Positions 45,669 through 53,815 of a stretch of 64,000 nt of DNA are shown piece after piece. The translations under genes and the position numbers were made by a program. Every line of letters begins with the position of its first letter. Positions within the stretch are counted from its first letter, which is position 1. The DNA is from Novipirellula galeiformis (GTDB lineage: Bacteria > Planctomycetota > Planctomycetia > Pirellulales > Pirellulaceae), in NCBI RefSeq assembly GCF_007860095.1, contig NZ_SJPT01000009.1, forward strand, positions 62,001 through 126,000, in the 5' to 3' direction. Under the pieces are notes generated by a model. It searched no databases and was not told where the DNA came from. It saw nothing but the letters and a program-made list of their open reading frames with translations.

Positions 45669-45810
45669 AACAGAACGAGGTAATTATCGCCGGTTGCGGG
45701 GGTGATAAGCTGATCCTGGGGTTGTTATCGCCGGTTGGACCTTCGGCTCCCTCGGTGACACGTGGAACGTTATCACCGGTGCGAGGGAGTGTTATCGCCG
45801 GTTGGGCGTC
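45669..45810. promoter_or_regulatory. Predicted attI junction with four 14-bp direct repeats
   Basis: The cassette/attI junction is in ACAGAACGAGG (45670-45680). Copies of GTTATCGCCGGTTG lie at 45683-45696 (first base A), 45724-45737, 45769-45782 (two changes near the end) and 45791-45804. An inverted half (GGTGATAA, 45701-45708) faces the first copy. Integron attI sites carry direct integrase-binding repeats, so these are candidates for them. They could also be operator sites for intI, which starts about 320 bp away. Confidence 0.6.
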
Positions 45811-46126
45811 CGCCGAGTATGAGGACTCTCAATGCTTGCGTCAAGCAAAATCACAACCCCCTTTTTCTGACGAAAGCTCCAGCGGAGGCATTGACCTGTA
45901 ATGCTGGCGTGCCAAGAATTTTCAAGAGTGTGCTGCGGCGATGTGCAACGGCGGGAAGGACGCTTAGAACTCCTGAAAACGCCGATCTGCTTGCATTGAT
46001 AATGGCTGCGGGAGAGGGCGGTGGTCTTCGCTGGGAGACCACGGGCTACTGGGACGGAATCTGATCCCTACGATCGACGCGGCGAGTTTCTCGTTGCCGA
46101 GTCGGATGATTGCAAAGGACGATTCC

Positions 46127-47848
46127 ATGGCAGGGATGAGTCAGTCTGGAACGACGTGGTCCAGAAGCGAGTGGCACCAGACGCGTGACAAGTGGGCGAA
46201 GATTTGGTTCGAGAATCTCGCCCGGTTCCATGGTCGCAAGCCCCAGGCGACCTGGGAATTCACGCCGGACGAGGTGATTGCCTTCCTCCGCGACCACCTG
46301 CGGCGCAAGACGCCAGCTTGGAAACGCCTCAAAATCATCCAATCCCTGATCTGCTATCGTCGCTATGTCCAGTCATCACCGTTTGATGATCTGACATTCA
46401 TTCGAGTGAAGCTTGAAGAACTCGCTCGGGCAGAGAAGGTCAACGCAGCGAGATCGAGGGGATCGGGTGAAGAAGCGGGCGAGGAGATCGAGGACGTCAT
46501 CGGCCATATCGATCCGAGCGAGCCGGACGTGATTCAGAATATGCGGCGTGCCATACGGTCGCGTCAGGATGGTCTCGAGACGGAAAGAGCGTACGTGTCG
46601 AACGTCCGGGCATTCATGCGTGATCGAGGGCTGAAGTGTCAAGCGAATTTTTCCACGATTGGCGCTGCCGACGTGCAGGCTCATTTGACGGATTTGGCAG
46701 TGGATGGGAATGTGGCCGCTTCGACTCAGAACCGAGCGTTTTACGCTCTCTTGTACCTCTTTCAGCATGTATTGAAACGCGAACTGGGCGAAGTCAATGC
46801 GATTCGCTCGAACAAGGGGAAGCAAATTCCTACCGTGTTGAGCGTTGATGAGATTGAGCAGATTTTTGCGCACTTGCGTGGCGTTCATTTATTGATCGCA
46901 AAGCTACTCTATGGTTGTGGGATGCGGATCAGTGAGGCGATGCGGCTGCGGATGAAGGATTTTGATTTTGACCGGATGGTGATCGAAGTGCACGATTCCA
47001 AGGGAGGGAAGAGTCGGATCGTGCCGATGCCGGCCAGCGTCGTGCCGGACATTCGGAATTGGATGGAGTCTCGTCGGGTGCTGCATGAACACGATTTAGA
47101 ACAGGGGCAAGCGTCGGTATGTTTACCGAAGGCACTGGAGCGTAAGTATCCGGGTGCCGCACGCGAATTGAAGTGGCAGTTTTTATTTGCGTCTCACCGT
47201 TTGTCACGCGACCCACGATCACGTGTACTGCGACGACATCATTTGCACAAAGATACGTTCCCGGCAAACTTGCGTGCGGCCGTTCAACAGGCGGAGATCC
47301 ACAAGCACGTCAGTTCGCATGTGTTTCGCCATAGCTTTGCCACACATCTGTTGCGTGAGGGGACCGACATCTGCACCATCCAGGAGTTGTTGGGCCACGC
47401 CGATATCAAGACGACTCGCATCTACTTGCACTCGCTCAACCGCGTGGATGTGAAGCTGGTTAGCCCACTGGACCGGATGAGCTCGAATCGTCAAACGATT
47501 TCAGCGAACCATGAAGCGGTCGCTGCAAACACACGAGGCTCGGTGCAGGAAGACGCCCGTGGCGAAGGCGTGGCAGTTGAACGATTGGTATCGGAACGAG
47601 CGAATCAGGAGCATGGTGTGATTTCCGAGCACGCCGAGGTTGATCACCAGGTGGCGGCATTGATGCGTGCACTCTCGTCGCCCCAAGATCGCTCGCGGCA
47701 GAAGCGTCAAGCAGCCCCAGACCCGAAGGTGGCCAGAGGCGTAGGCGACCCAGCGCCACCTTATGCAGCGCCACCTTATCCAGCGCCACCGACAGCGACA
47801 GGGTCACTCCGAAAACGGTTGAGGTGGTGGCGCCGCGCGGCGAGCTGA
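46127..47848 (+). CDS. intI: Integron integrase IntI with N- and C-terminal extensions
   Basis: The protein has 573 residues. ATG 46127 is preceded by AAAGGA at 7 bp. The tyrosine recombinase residues are all present: Arg267 in GCGMRISEA, Lys292/295 in DSKGGKSR, His398 and Arg401 in HVFRHSF, His424 in LLGHADI and Tyr433. The IntI-specific insert, absent from XerC/D, is seen at about 335-360 (ALERKYPGAARELKWQF). Usual IntI length is about 320-340. Here about 140 extra N-terminal residues precede the core-binding domain, and about 125 disordered residues with PPY repeats follow the catalytic Tyr. It recombines attI with attC and is oriented away from the cassettes. Confidence 0.92.
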   Translation: MAGMSQSGTTWSRSEWHQTRDKWAKIWFENLARFHGRKPQATWEFTPDEVIAFLRDHLRRKTPAWKRLKIIQSLICYRRYVQSSPFDDLTFIRVKLEELARAEKVNAARSRGSGEEAGEEIEDVIGHIDPSEPDVIQNMRRAIRSRQDGLETERAYVSNVRAFMRDRGLKCQANFSTIGAADVQAHLTDLAVDGNVAASTQNRAFYALLYLFQHVLKRELGEVNAIRSNKGKQIPTVLSVDEIEQIFAHLRGVHLLIAKLLYGCGMRISEAMRLRMKDFDFDRMVIEVHDSKGGKSRIVPMPASVVPDIRNWMESRRVLHEHDLEQGQASVCLPKALERKYPGAARELKWQFLFASHRLSRDPRSRVLRRHHLHKDTFPANLRAAVQQAEIHKHVSSHVFRHSFATHLLREGTDICTIQELLGHADIKTTRIYLHSLNRVDVKLVSPLDRMSSNRQTISANHEAVAANTRGSVQEDARGEGVAVERLVSERANQEHGVISEHAEVDHQVAALMRALSSPQDRSRQKRQAAPDPKVARGVGDPAPPYAAPPYPAPPTATGSLRKRLRWWRRAAS

Positions 47849-48317
47849 GGGTTCCGTTGCAGCGGTACCCGATCCGTGAGCGATGTTTTCAAGAGAAGAC
47901 GGAACTGTTCGAGCACAGCGATCGCTACCAAAAATCGGCAAGTCATCCAAGTTGGCCCGTTCAGCGGGAAGGGGAAAACGCATCGGAGGATGCGAAGTAT
48001 TCCGGGACCAGCGGATCGGCTTGAGCGGCACTCACACCGATGGGGTTTGGGATGTCAGTCGCAGTCGCTTTGTGGTGGCCCCGATTGAAGAGCGGTTGGG
48101 GAAAATCCGGCGTCACCAGGCTCGCTTGTGATTAGCCAGTGGGACCGTCCCTACCGCTCACACCCATTTTTTGAGAGACGCTAAGCAGGGAGGCAGGAAT
48201 GATTGGGTGAAATCCCATTAGCCGCTTGGGCGTTAGCCCCGGTTGAACCAGTTGAACCGCTTGAACCGTGGCTAACGCCAAAACGGCTAATCTACCGAAA
48301 GACTCCTGCCTACCTGG
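47849..48317. other. Intergenic stretch with a palindromic repeat
   Basis: No gene is recognised downstream of intI. The main structure is the hairpin repeat at 48217-48291. The right limit of the integron is probably in this stretch. Confidence 0.5.
48217..48291. repeat. ATTAGCCG palindromic repeat with TTGAACC core
   Basis: ATTAGCCGCTTGGGCGTTAG at the left faces GCTAACGCCAAAACGGCTAA at the right. Three TTGAACC copies lie between the arms. A related copy is at 61460-61518 beside enolase. Confidence 0.8.
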
Positions 48318-49712
48318 TTAGACTTGCAAGCAGTGGCGGTTGGCCATGCTGATGCCGCTGACGATCGCGCCGACGATGCCGACGAAACCTTGATCGGTGC
48401 CGCACAAAAAGACGTTGGGTAAATGAGTTGTGCCATCAAGCTGCTTGTCCGGCGCGCCATAAACGGCACCGTTGTCGTGCCATGTGAAGCGGCGAATCGT
48501 CTTGGGCGTGAAGACGTCGGTGTCGACGACGTGACGGCGAAAATCGGGCATGAAACGAACCGCCGATTCAATCGCCGCATCGTACTGGATCACTTTCTCG
48601 GCGCGGTACTTCGCCTCCGGCAGCGCACACCAATGATCATGGTTGGCCAGCGTCGTGATCCGAATCACCCCTTCGGGCAACTCACCTTCCTCGGCGTCGT
48701 AGACGTAATTGTTCGGCGAACAAATCACACCGGTACGCACATCACACAAACGATCTTCGGGACGCTCCCAATGAAACCGCTCGCTATCGTTGTAGAACAC
48801 AATCGTGCGATCAAACCCGATGTCTTTGGGCAGTTTATCGAGCACCGAAATCGACTCGATGAACGACAACTTGCCAGCGCGAGCGACATCAACTTCGCTG
48901 ATGTCGTCGCACATCCGCAACGTTTCGATATTGCCTGCGGACGACAAGATCCGCTTGCCTTCGATGACCGTGCCATCGTCGAGCACGACACCGACGGCGT
49001 GACCGTTATCGACGTGAATCTTCGAGACACCGCTGCGTAGTTTCAGCTCGCCCCCGAGTCCGCGAAACTTGCGGACCAAGTTCTTCAGGATCAGACGCAC
49101 GCCTTTGAAGGGACGCCCAAAGCCTTCCAAGTAACAGGCGCGGAACATGATACAGAACTGGCCAAAGTCCATGTCGTTTTCGCGGGCGTTGCCGTACCAC
49201 ATCAAGGGACAAAGCAACATGTCGATCAACAACGGATCGGACAAATGCGTTGCCATCACCTCGCGTGCGGACCGCATGAATAGCGGGTCGCCGCCGTCCA
49301 TGTCGCTGTAATCCAACAACGAGCCACAGAGCGAGCGAAAGCCATCGATTTGGCCTGGGAATTTTTCAGCGATCTCGTTTTCGAGCTGAGTGATATCGTT
49401 ATCGAAATCGAGCGACATGCCGGGAAAGCGGATCGACGAACCGTTTTGCTCGGCCAGCTTGAAATCATCCCAGCGAAAACGCAGTTGACGAATCAACTTT
49501 GCCAGCGGCCCTTTTTTGTCGCCTTTGCGTGCGAAATTCGTCATCGCATGCAGCCCGACATCGTAATCACGACCGCCCATGCGGTAGAACGAGTTGAGTC
49601 CACCGATGGTGTAGTGCCGCTCGAGAATGCAGACGCGTTGGTCGAAATGGGCCAGGCGAATGCCGGCGGCAAGCCCACTCATTCCCGCGCCGATGATAAT
49701 CGTATCGTACAA
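48318..49712 (-). CDS. FAD-dependent oxidoreductase, CrtI / retinol saturase-like
   Basis: The protein has 464 residues. The N-terminal dinucleotide motif is TIIIGAGMSGLAAGIRLA, followed by an ERHYTIGGLNSFYR block and a C-terminal FAD motif (NVFLCGTDQGFVGIVGA). The family includes carotenoid desaturases and all-trans-retinol saturase-like enzymes. The frame has a TAA just upstream and the only usable start is a TTG at 49712. It lies downstream of an acyl carrier protein and a ketosynthase on the same strand, suggesting it modifies an ACP- or lipid-bound chain. Confidence 0.85.
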   Translation of the reverse strand: MYDTIIIGAGMSGLAAGIRLAHFDQRVCILERHYTIGGLNSFYRMGGRDYDVGLHAMTNFARKGDKKGPLAKLIRQLRFRWDDFKLAEQNGSSIRFPGMSLDFDNDITQLENEIAEKFPGQIDGFRSLCGSLLDYSDMDGGDPLFMRSAREVMATHLSDPLLIDMLLCPLMWYGNARENDMDFGQFCIMFRACYLEGFGRPFKGVRLILKNLVRKFRGLGGELKLRSGVSKIHVDNGHAVGVVLDDGTVIEGKRILSSAGNIETLRMCDDISEVDVARAGKLSFIESISVLDKLPKDIGFDRTIVFYNDSERFHWERPEDRLCDVRTGVICSPNNYVYDAEEGELPEGVIRITTLANHDHWCALPEAKYRAEKVIQYDAAIESAVRFMPDFRRHVVDTDVFTPKTIRRFTWHDNGAVYGAPDKQLDGTTHLPNVFLCGTDQGFVGIVGAIVSGISMANRHCLQV

Positions 49713-49795
49713 AGGGTGAACTTAACTGCTGGCGAATAACGTGGGCGTGGGGATGCGATTCAAAACGACCGCGAGCGACTTTGCGTCTTAGCGAG

Positions 49796-50056
49796 CTAAG
49801 ACTTGACGATGTCTTTCATCTTGGGCTCGAGGTAGGAAACCGTCGAGCTCATGCTGGCGAGGTTCCCGTAATCTTCCTCAGGAATTTGAACGCGATGACG
49901 TTTGCGAAGTTCCATCACAATGTCCAAGAAATCCATGCTGTCCAATTCCAACTGCTCGCGGAATGGCTTTGCATCATCAAGATTTTCGAGATCATCATCG
50001 GGCGAGATGTCTTCGAGAATATCTAGGATCTCGTCACGGATTTCAGCAGGGGTCAT
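49796..50056 (-). CDS. Acyl carrier protein
   Basis: The protein has 86 residues with the phosphopantetheine attachment motif LELDSMDF (Ser40) in the usual four-helix ACP pattern. It carries the acyl chain for the neighbouring ketosynthase. The gene lies 57 bp after the ketosynthase stop and 83 bp before the oxidoreductase. It is not the main fatty-acid ACP by context, since no fab genes are nearby. Confidence 0.9.
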   Translation of the reverse strand: MTPAEIRDEILDILEDISPDDDLENLDDAKPFREQLELDSMDFLDIVMELRKRHRVQIPEEDYGNLASMSSTVSYLEPKMKDIVKS

Positions 50057-50113
50057 TTGTTTTTTGGATTGGAGGAACGGGAAACAGAGATTTTTGGAAA
50101 CGGGGAGGGCGAA

Positions 50114-51373
50114 CTAAACTCGACCGATGATCACGACCGAGTTGATCCCCAGCATGCCGAAGGAATTGTTCAGCACGTAGTCGACCTGGGCGACCTCTTG
50201 AGGCTCGTTGATCACGAGTCCCTTAAGATCACAATCCGGGTCCAGTTTATCGACATTGATTGTCGGGTGAACCACTTGATCACGGAAGGAGGATAAGTTG
50301 CCGGCAAGTTCGAGCGCACCGGCGGCTCCCATCGCGTGCCCAATATAGCTTTTCGTATTGTTAAAACGAACCGTGTTGCAGTTCCCAAAAACGCTGCGAA
50401 GCGCTTTGCATTCCTGGGCATCGCCGCTGCTCGTGCCGGTCGCATGCGTGCTGACGATGTCGATCTGCTCGGCATCGAGTCCGGCTCGCTTCAGCGCCAT
50501 TTCGACGCATTGAGCTTGTCGCTCGGGGTTGGGCAAAACGAAGTCGGTCGCGTCGGTATTGATCGCGTATCCAACCAACTCGCCGTAAATCTCAGCTCCA
50601 CGAGCCTTGGCGTCACTGAGCCGCTCGAGCGTGTACAAACATCCGCCTTCGGCAACGACGATTCCGTTGCGGTCAACGTCAAAGGGGCGGGACGCCTTGG
50701 TGGGATCTTCGTGCGTGGCCAGTGCGTTTTGACTATTAAAGCTGGCGAAGATGCCAAACGTGTGAATGCTCTCGCTCGTCCCACCGGCAATCGCAATGTC
50801 GCACTCGTTGAGCCGCAGCATCTGAGCGCCTTGGATCAGCCCCGCATTGCCGGCGGCACAGGCGGCTCCGATCGTGTAATGGGGGCCCGTCACGCCAAGA
50901 TTCAGCGAGATTTCGCCAGCGGGGTTGTTGGCGACCGTGCGCGGATTGTGGTGATGCGACCAGCAACTGGTGTCGTAGTCGAAACCTTTGATGATAAAGA
51001 TTTCGTTTTCGGTTTCGACATTGCCGTGTTCGGTCACACCGACGTAGATGCCGACGCGTGATTTGTCGACGTTTTCCCAGTCCAAACCGCTATGGGCGAT
51101 CGCTTCGTTGGCGACGTACACGCCCACGCTGCCGGCGCGTGTACCGCGGCGGACATCTTTTTTCGACTGGTAACGTTTGGTATCGAAATCGCAAATCCCG
51201 GCCAGGGTCTCGCCGAAATAGCGGATTTCGTAGGGCTGAACGCCGCTACGCTTTTCCAACAGCGATTGGCGGAACGTCGTCCAATCGTTCCCATTGGGAG
51301 CGGTTAGGCCGATACCGGTAATGACGATGCGCTGGTCGTCAGGAAGCTGAGATGCACGATTCGGGGCAATCAC
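50114..51373 (-). CDS. Beta-ketoacyl-ACP synthase (KAS II-like)
   Basis: The protein has 419 residues. The Cys-His-His triad is in IGAACAAGN, STHATGTSSGD and KSYIGHAMGAAG. It condenses malonyl-ACP with an acyl chain. Together with the adjacent ACP and FAD oxidoreductase it forms a three-gene set in one direction, likely making or modifying a specialised fatty or polyene chain. The product is unknown. Confidence 0.9.
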   Translation of the reverse strand: MIAPNRASQLPDDQRIVITGIGLTAPNGNDWTTFRQSLLEKRSGVQPYEIRYFGETLAGICDFDTKRYQSKKDVRRGTRAGSVGVYVANEAIAHSGLDWENVDKSRVGIYVGVTEHGNVETENEIFIIKGFDYDTSCWSHHHNPRTVANNPAGEISLNLGVTGPHYTIGAACAAGNAGLIQGAQMLRLNECDIAIAGGTSESIHTFGIFASFNSQNALATHEDPTKASRPFDVDRNGIVVAEGGCLYTLERLSDAKARGAEIYGELVGYAINTDATDFVLPNPERQAQCVEMALKRAGLDAEQIDIVSTHATGTSSGDAQECKALRSVFGNCNTVRFNNTKSYIGHAMGAAGALELAGNLSSFRDQVVHPTINVDKLDPDCDLKGLVINEPQEVAQVDYVLNNSFGMLGINSVVIIGRV

Positions 51374-52043
51374 GTAGGCAGCTGCCGAAGGGGGTGACTG
51401 AAATGGGGGAAGCGGAACCGCTTTTAAAACCGTACGAAAACAGGCAACGCAACGGCTGATTTGGTTGGTTCAGCAAGTGTCGCAGGCTAACAATTCCGAT
51501 AAAAATTGGCAACGCCCTCAATTTCGCTTGGGGCTCGGAATCGCCGACGGAGCACGGATTCTCGAGGAAAGCCGCTGTCGAGATTGCAAAGGACCGGCGG
51601 AATGACACCCAAGCAGGGGTTCGGTTTGCTACCGGAGTGCGGTGGGAGCCCCCTCGCTAAAGCGTTTTTCAGTGGCGTTATTTCCAAATTTCCAAATTTC
51701 CAAAACCTGACGCGTACACGAGGGAAAACCACTCTAGACCCGATCCCTCGCTTACGCCTCGGGTGATCATTTGCAGCGAATAACGAGCTAACGTAACTTC
51801 ATGACGGACGCGGCGGGTGGTGATGCCGATAGCTGTGGGACCTCTTTAGCAAGATCCACTACGGAAACACTACGGGAAGATGCGTCCATCATTGATTGCA
51901 CGTCCCCCGCAATGCCCCCTAAAGCGGCTCAAACCGGGCACGAAAAAACCGACGCCCCCTTTTCAGGGTGACGTCGGTTTTCGATGTCAACGAATCATGT
52001 TGTCAAAGTCACAAGAGCGGTGTGGTTGACAGCAAATCTAATT
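51374..52043. other. Intergenic stretch with a terminator
   Basis: About 670 bp upstream of the ketosynthase. Apart from the hairpin at 51943-51981 nothing was recognised. The ketosynthase promoter should lie in it. Confidence 0.5.
51943..51981 (-). terminator. Terminator for the Gly-rich secreted protein gene
   Basis: On the minus strand, AAAACCGACG pairs with CGTCGGTTTTTT around an inner CCCT/AGGG, and the T-run follows. It lies about 60 bp after the stop at 52044. Confidence 0.8.
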
Positions 52044-53240
52044 TTAGAAACCTGAGGGCGATGCGACCGAGCCTGGTTTCTCGTCGTTACCTGTCGCGAG
52101 AGGGATTGCGATCGCCGCACCGATTCCACCAAGCAGACCGATGCCGCCAAGACCACCGCCGCCTGCCGAACCGCCAGCACCGCCGCCGAATCCTGAACCG
52201 CCACCACCGACGCTACTTCCGCCGCCAGCGAATCCGCCACCACCATGGTGCCCAAATCCGGCCAGCTCGCTGCCGTTAGCCGAAGGAACGGGTTCGGCCA
52301 TCACACTTGCTCCGAAAGGATCGACCACTCCAGGAATCATCGCGGGAGGGACCATCACAACGGGCAAGGTATTGGACGTGTCGCGGTTCATCACCGAAAC
52401 GAAGTGATGGCCCGCCTCTCGTTTGCCCGCAACTCCAGCGGGGCTGACGGCTTCGAAGGCGATCGTGGCATAGCCGGTGGGCCCCGCCGCAACGATTCCG
52501 TGCGGCCCGCTGCGAACTCCTTTGAATTGGAACTCGCCCTTCTCATCGGCATAAGCTCTGCCAACTGCGATCCCTTTCTGCATCAAGACCACTTCCGTTC
52601 CTGCGTGCGAAACGTCCTGGCCATCTTGCTTCAAAACCGAGACAAGTTGCCCGCTCAATAGCCCTCCTTCCTGAAGCTGAATTCGACTTCCCTTTATCGC
52701 CAGGTCGCCGTCCACCTGGGAGGAGACCTCGCCGAGTTGGCTGGCATGCTTATTGGAAAATTGCTTGGTAAAGCGATCGATCCAAGGCATTAGCTTCTGG
52801 GGGTTCACTTGGGCGAGCGACATCCGAGCGGGGCTAGCATGTGCAGCGGTGTCGGCCTCCGGTTGAACAAACAACAACGTTGAACCATAGACGTTCCCGT
52901 TGGACGCGACCACGGCGTAAGGTTGAGCGGACAGCCCGGTAAGGCGAACGATGCCTTGCGGGTCGGCTTGGAATTTACGTGCACTGCCGTTGCGGTCCAC
53001 CAACGTGACCGTCGCATAGGACAGCGGTTGACGGCTTTCGCCGGCGGGCACGTCGAGTTGCAAAAGCACCTGACCGCCGCGTTGCATCGCCACGGTATTT
53101 TCGACCGGCAAGCGGAGTCCCGATTGAGCTTGGGCTGATTGAGCTTGGGCTGATTGGGCTTGGGCTGATTGGGCGTTGGCCGCGTGGACACCGATGGAAG
53201 TCGCGATTGCCGCAAATGCGTATAAGATTTGAGTTTTCAT
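52044..53240 (-). CDS. Secreted protein with SAQAQ repeats and Gly-rich tail
   Basis: The protein has 398 residues and a signal peptide (ILYAFAAIATSIGVHAANA). The mature protein begins with four SAQAQ repeats from a 15-bp tandem repeat. Carboxypeptidase-regulatory-like beta modules follow (YATVTLVDRNGSARKFQADP and GRAYADEKGEFQFKGVRSGP). The C-terminus is a Gly-rich, hydrophobic tail (GGGGFAGGGSSVGGGGSGFG) that could insert in or associate with a membrane. ATG 53240 is chosen by the signal peptide. The function is unknown. Confidence 0.8.
   Translation of the reverse strand: MKTQILYAFAAIATSIGVHAANAQSAQAQSAQAQSAQAQSGLRLPVENTVAMQRGGQVLLQLDVPAGESRQPLSYATVTLVDRNGSARKFQADPQGIVRLTGLSAQPYAVVASNGNVYGSTLLFVQPEADTAAHASPARMSLAQVNPQKLMPWIDRFTKQFSNKHASQLGEVSSQVDGDLAIKGSRIQLQEGGLLSGQLVSVLKQDGQDVSHAGTEVVLMQKGIAVGRAYADEKGEFQFKGVRSGPHGIVAAGPTGYATIAFEAVSPAGVAGKREAGHHFVSVMNRDTSNTLPVVMVPPAMIPGVVDPFGASVMAEPVPSANGSELAGFGHHGGGGFAGGGSSVGGGGSGFGGGAGGSAGGGGLGGIGLLGGIGAAIAIPLATGNDEKPGSVASPSGF
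53111..53170 (-). repeat. 15-bp tandem repeat encoding SAQAQ
   Basis: Four copies of a GCTTGGGCTGATTG-type unit lie in frame directly after the signal-peptide cleavage region, so copy-number change would preserve the frame. Confidence 0.85.
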
Positions 53241-53815
53241 TTTAATCACTCGTGATGGCTCCCCGTGTTGGATGCGAGTTAGGAAATTGCCCGCATCTCG
53301 GAATATTTCTGCATCCTCACCCCGGAACGAGATAAGTCGCCAGCAAAGCCTACGACACGGCAAATAACAAGCAAGCAAAAACGGCCGATCCCAAGGGGAG
53401 TCGTTGCCCCCACCCCCGAAGAACCGTTGGAGGACGACGAACGTTCATTCCCTTCACTAATCGCGGCCTAAAAACGCGTTTTGACTCAAGCGTAGCGTGC
53501 GGCAGCGATGGCCGATTCGCTGCCGGGGAAAGGGGGTCGGCGACGGATGAGCTTGAATCATCCCTAAAAGAATCTCCCGGGTCGCGGGCGGGGCATTCGT
53601 GTTGCACACCGCGGGTGCGGACGCCGCGTGAAACACGCCCCGGATCGTTGTTGTTTGAAATCCGCCGGAGGGAGACTGAATTGCAGTGGCGTTAAAGTCC
53701 ACCCAACTTGTACTTTCGGTTCAAGCGGTAGGAGGGTTCCTGCCGATATTAACCTCAATTGAGCGTTCTTGCTCTCCATTCGCACCCACGCTTTCACGAC
53801 GTCAGGACAGGTTTG
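53241..53815. other. Divergent intergenic stretch
   Basis: About 570 bp between divergent genes. Open frames here lack domains and ribosome-binding sites. Promoters for both genes are expected, but no clear element was identified. Confidence 0.5.

Larger units (their letters stand above)
31800..45676 (-). mobile_element. Integron cassette array: 16 clear cassettes plus two decayed
   Basis: Small genes, nearly all on the minus strand, alternate with attC sites, and the array points away from intI. Boundaries taken as G^TT on the minus strand give these cassettes. C1 45112-45675, C2 44539-45111, C3 43557-44538, C4 43042-43556, C5 42512-43041, C6 41972-42511, C7 41488-41971, C8 40453-41487. C9 39793-40452, C10 39146-39792, C11 35945-39145 (with intron), C12 35036-35944, C13 34647-35035, C14 34099-34646, C15 33680-34098, C16 33064-33679. 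C17 and C18 lie beyond. In C1-C9, C11 and C13-C15 the leading box is the perfect complement of the cassette's own 3' box. C10, C12 and C16 do not match. Confidence 0.9.

Noticed and set aside
46127-47848. Phage or ICE integrase
   Set aside because: The IntI-specific insert and the adjacent attI/attC array point to an integron; no phage or conjugation genes and no tRNA target are nearby.
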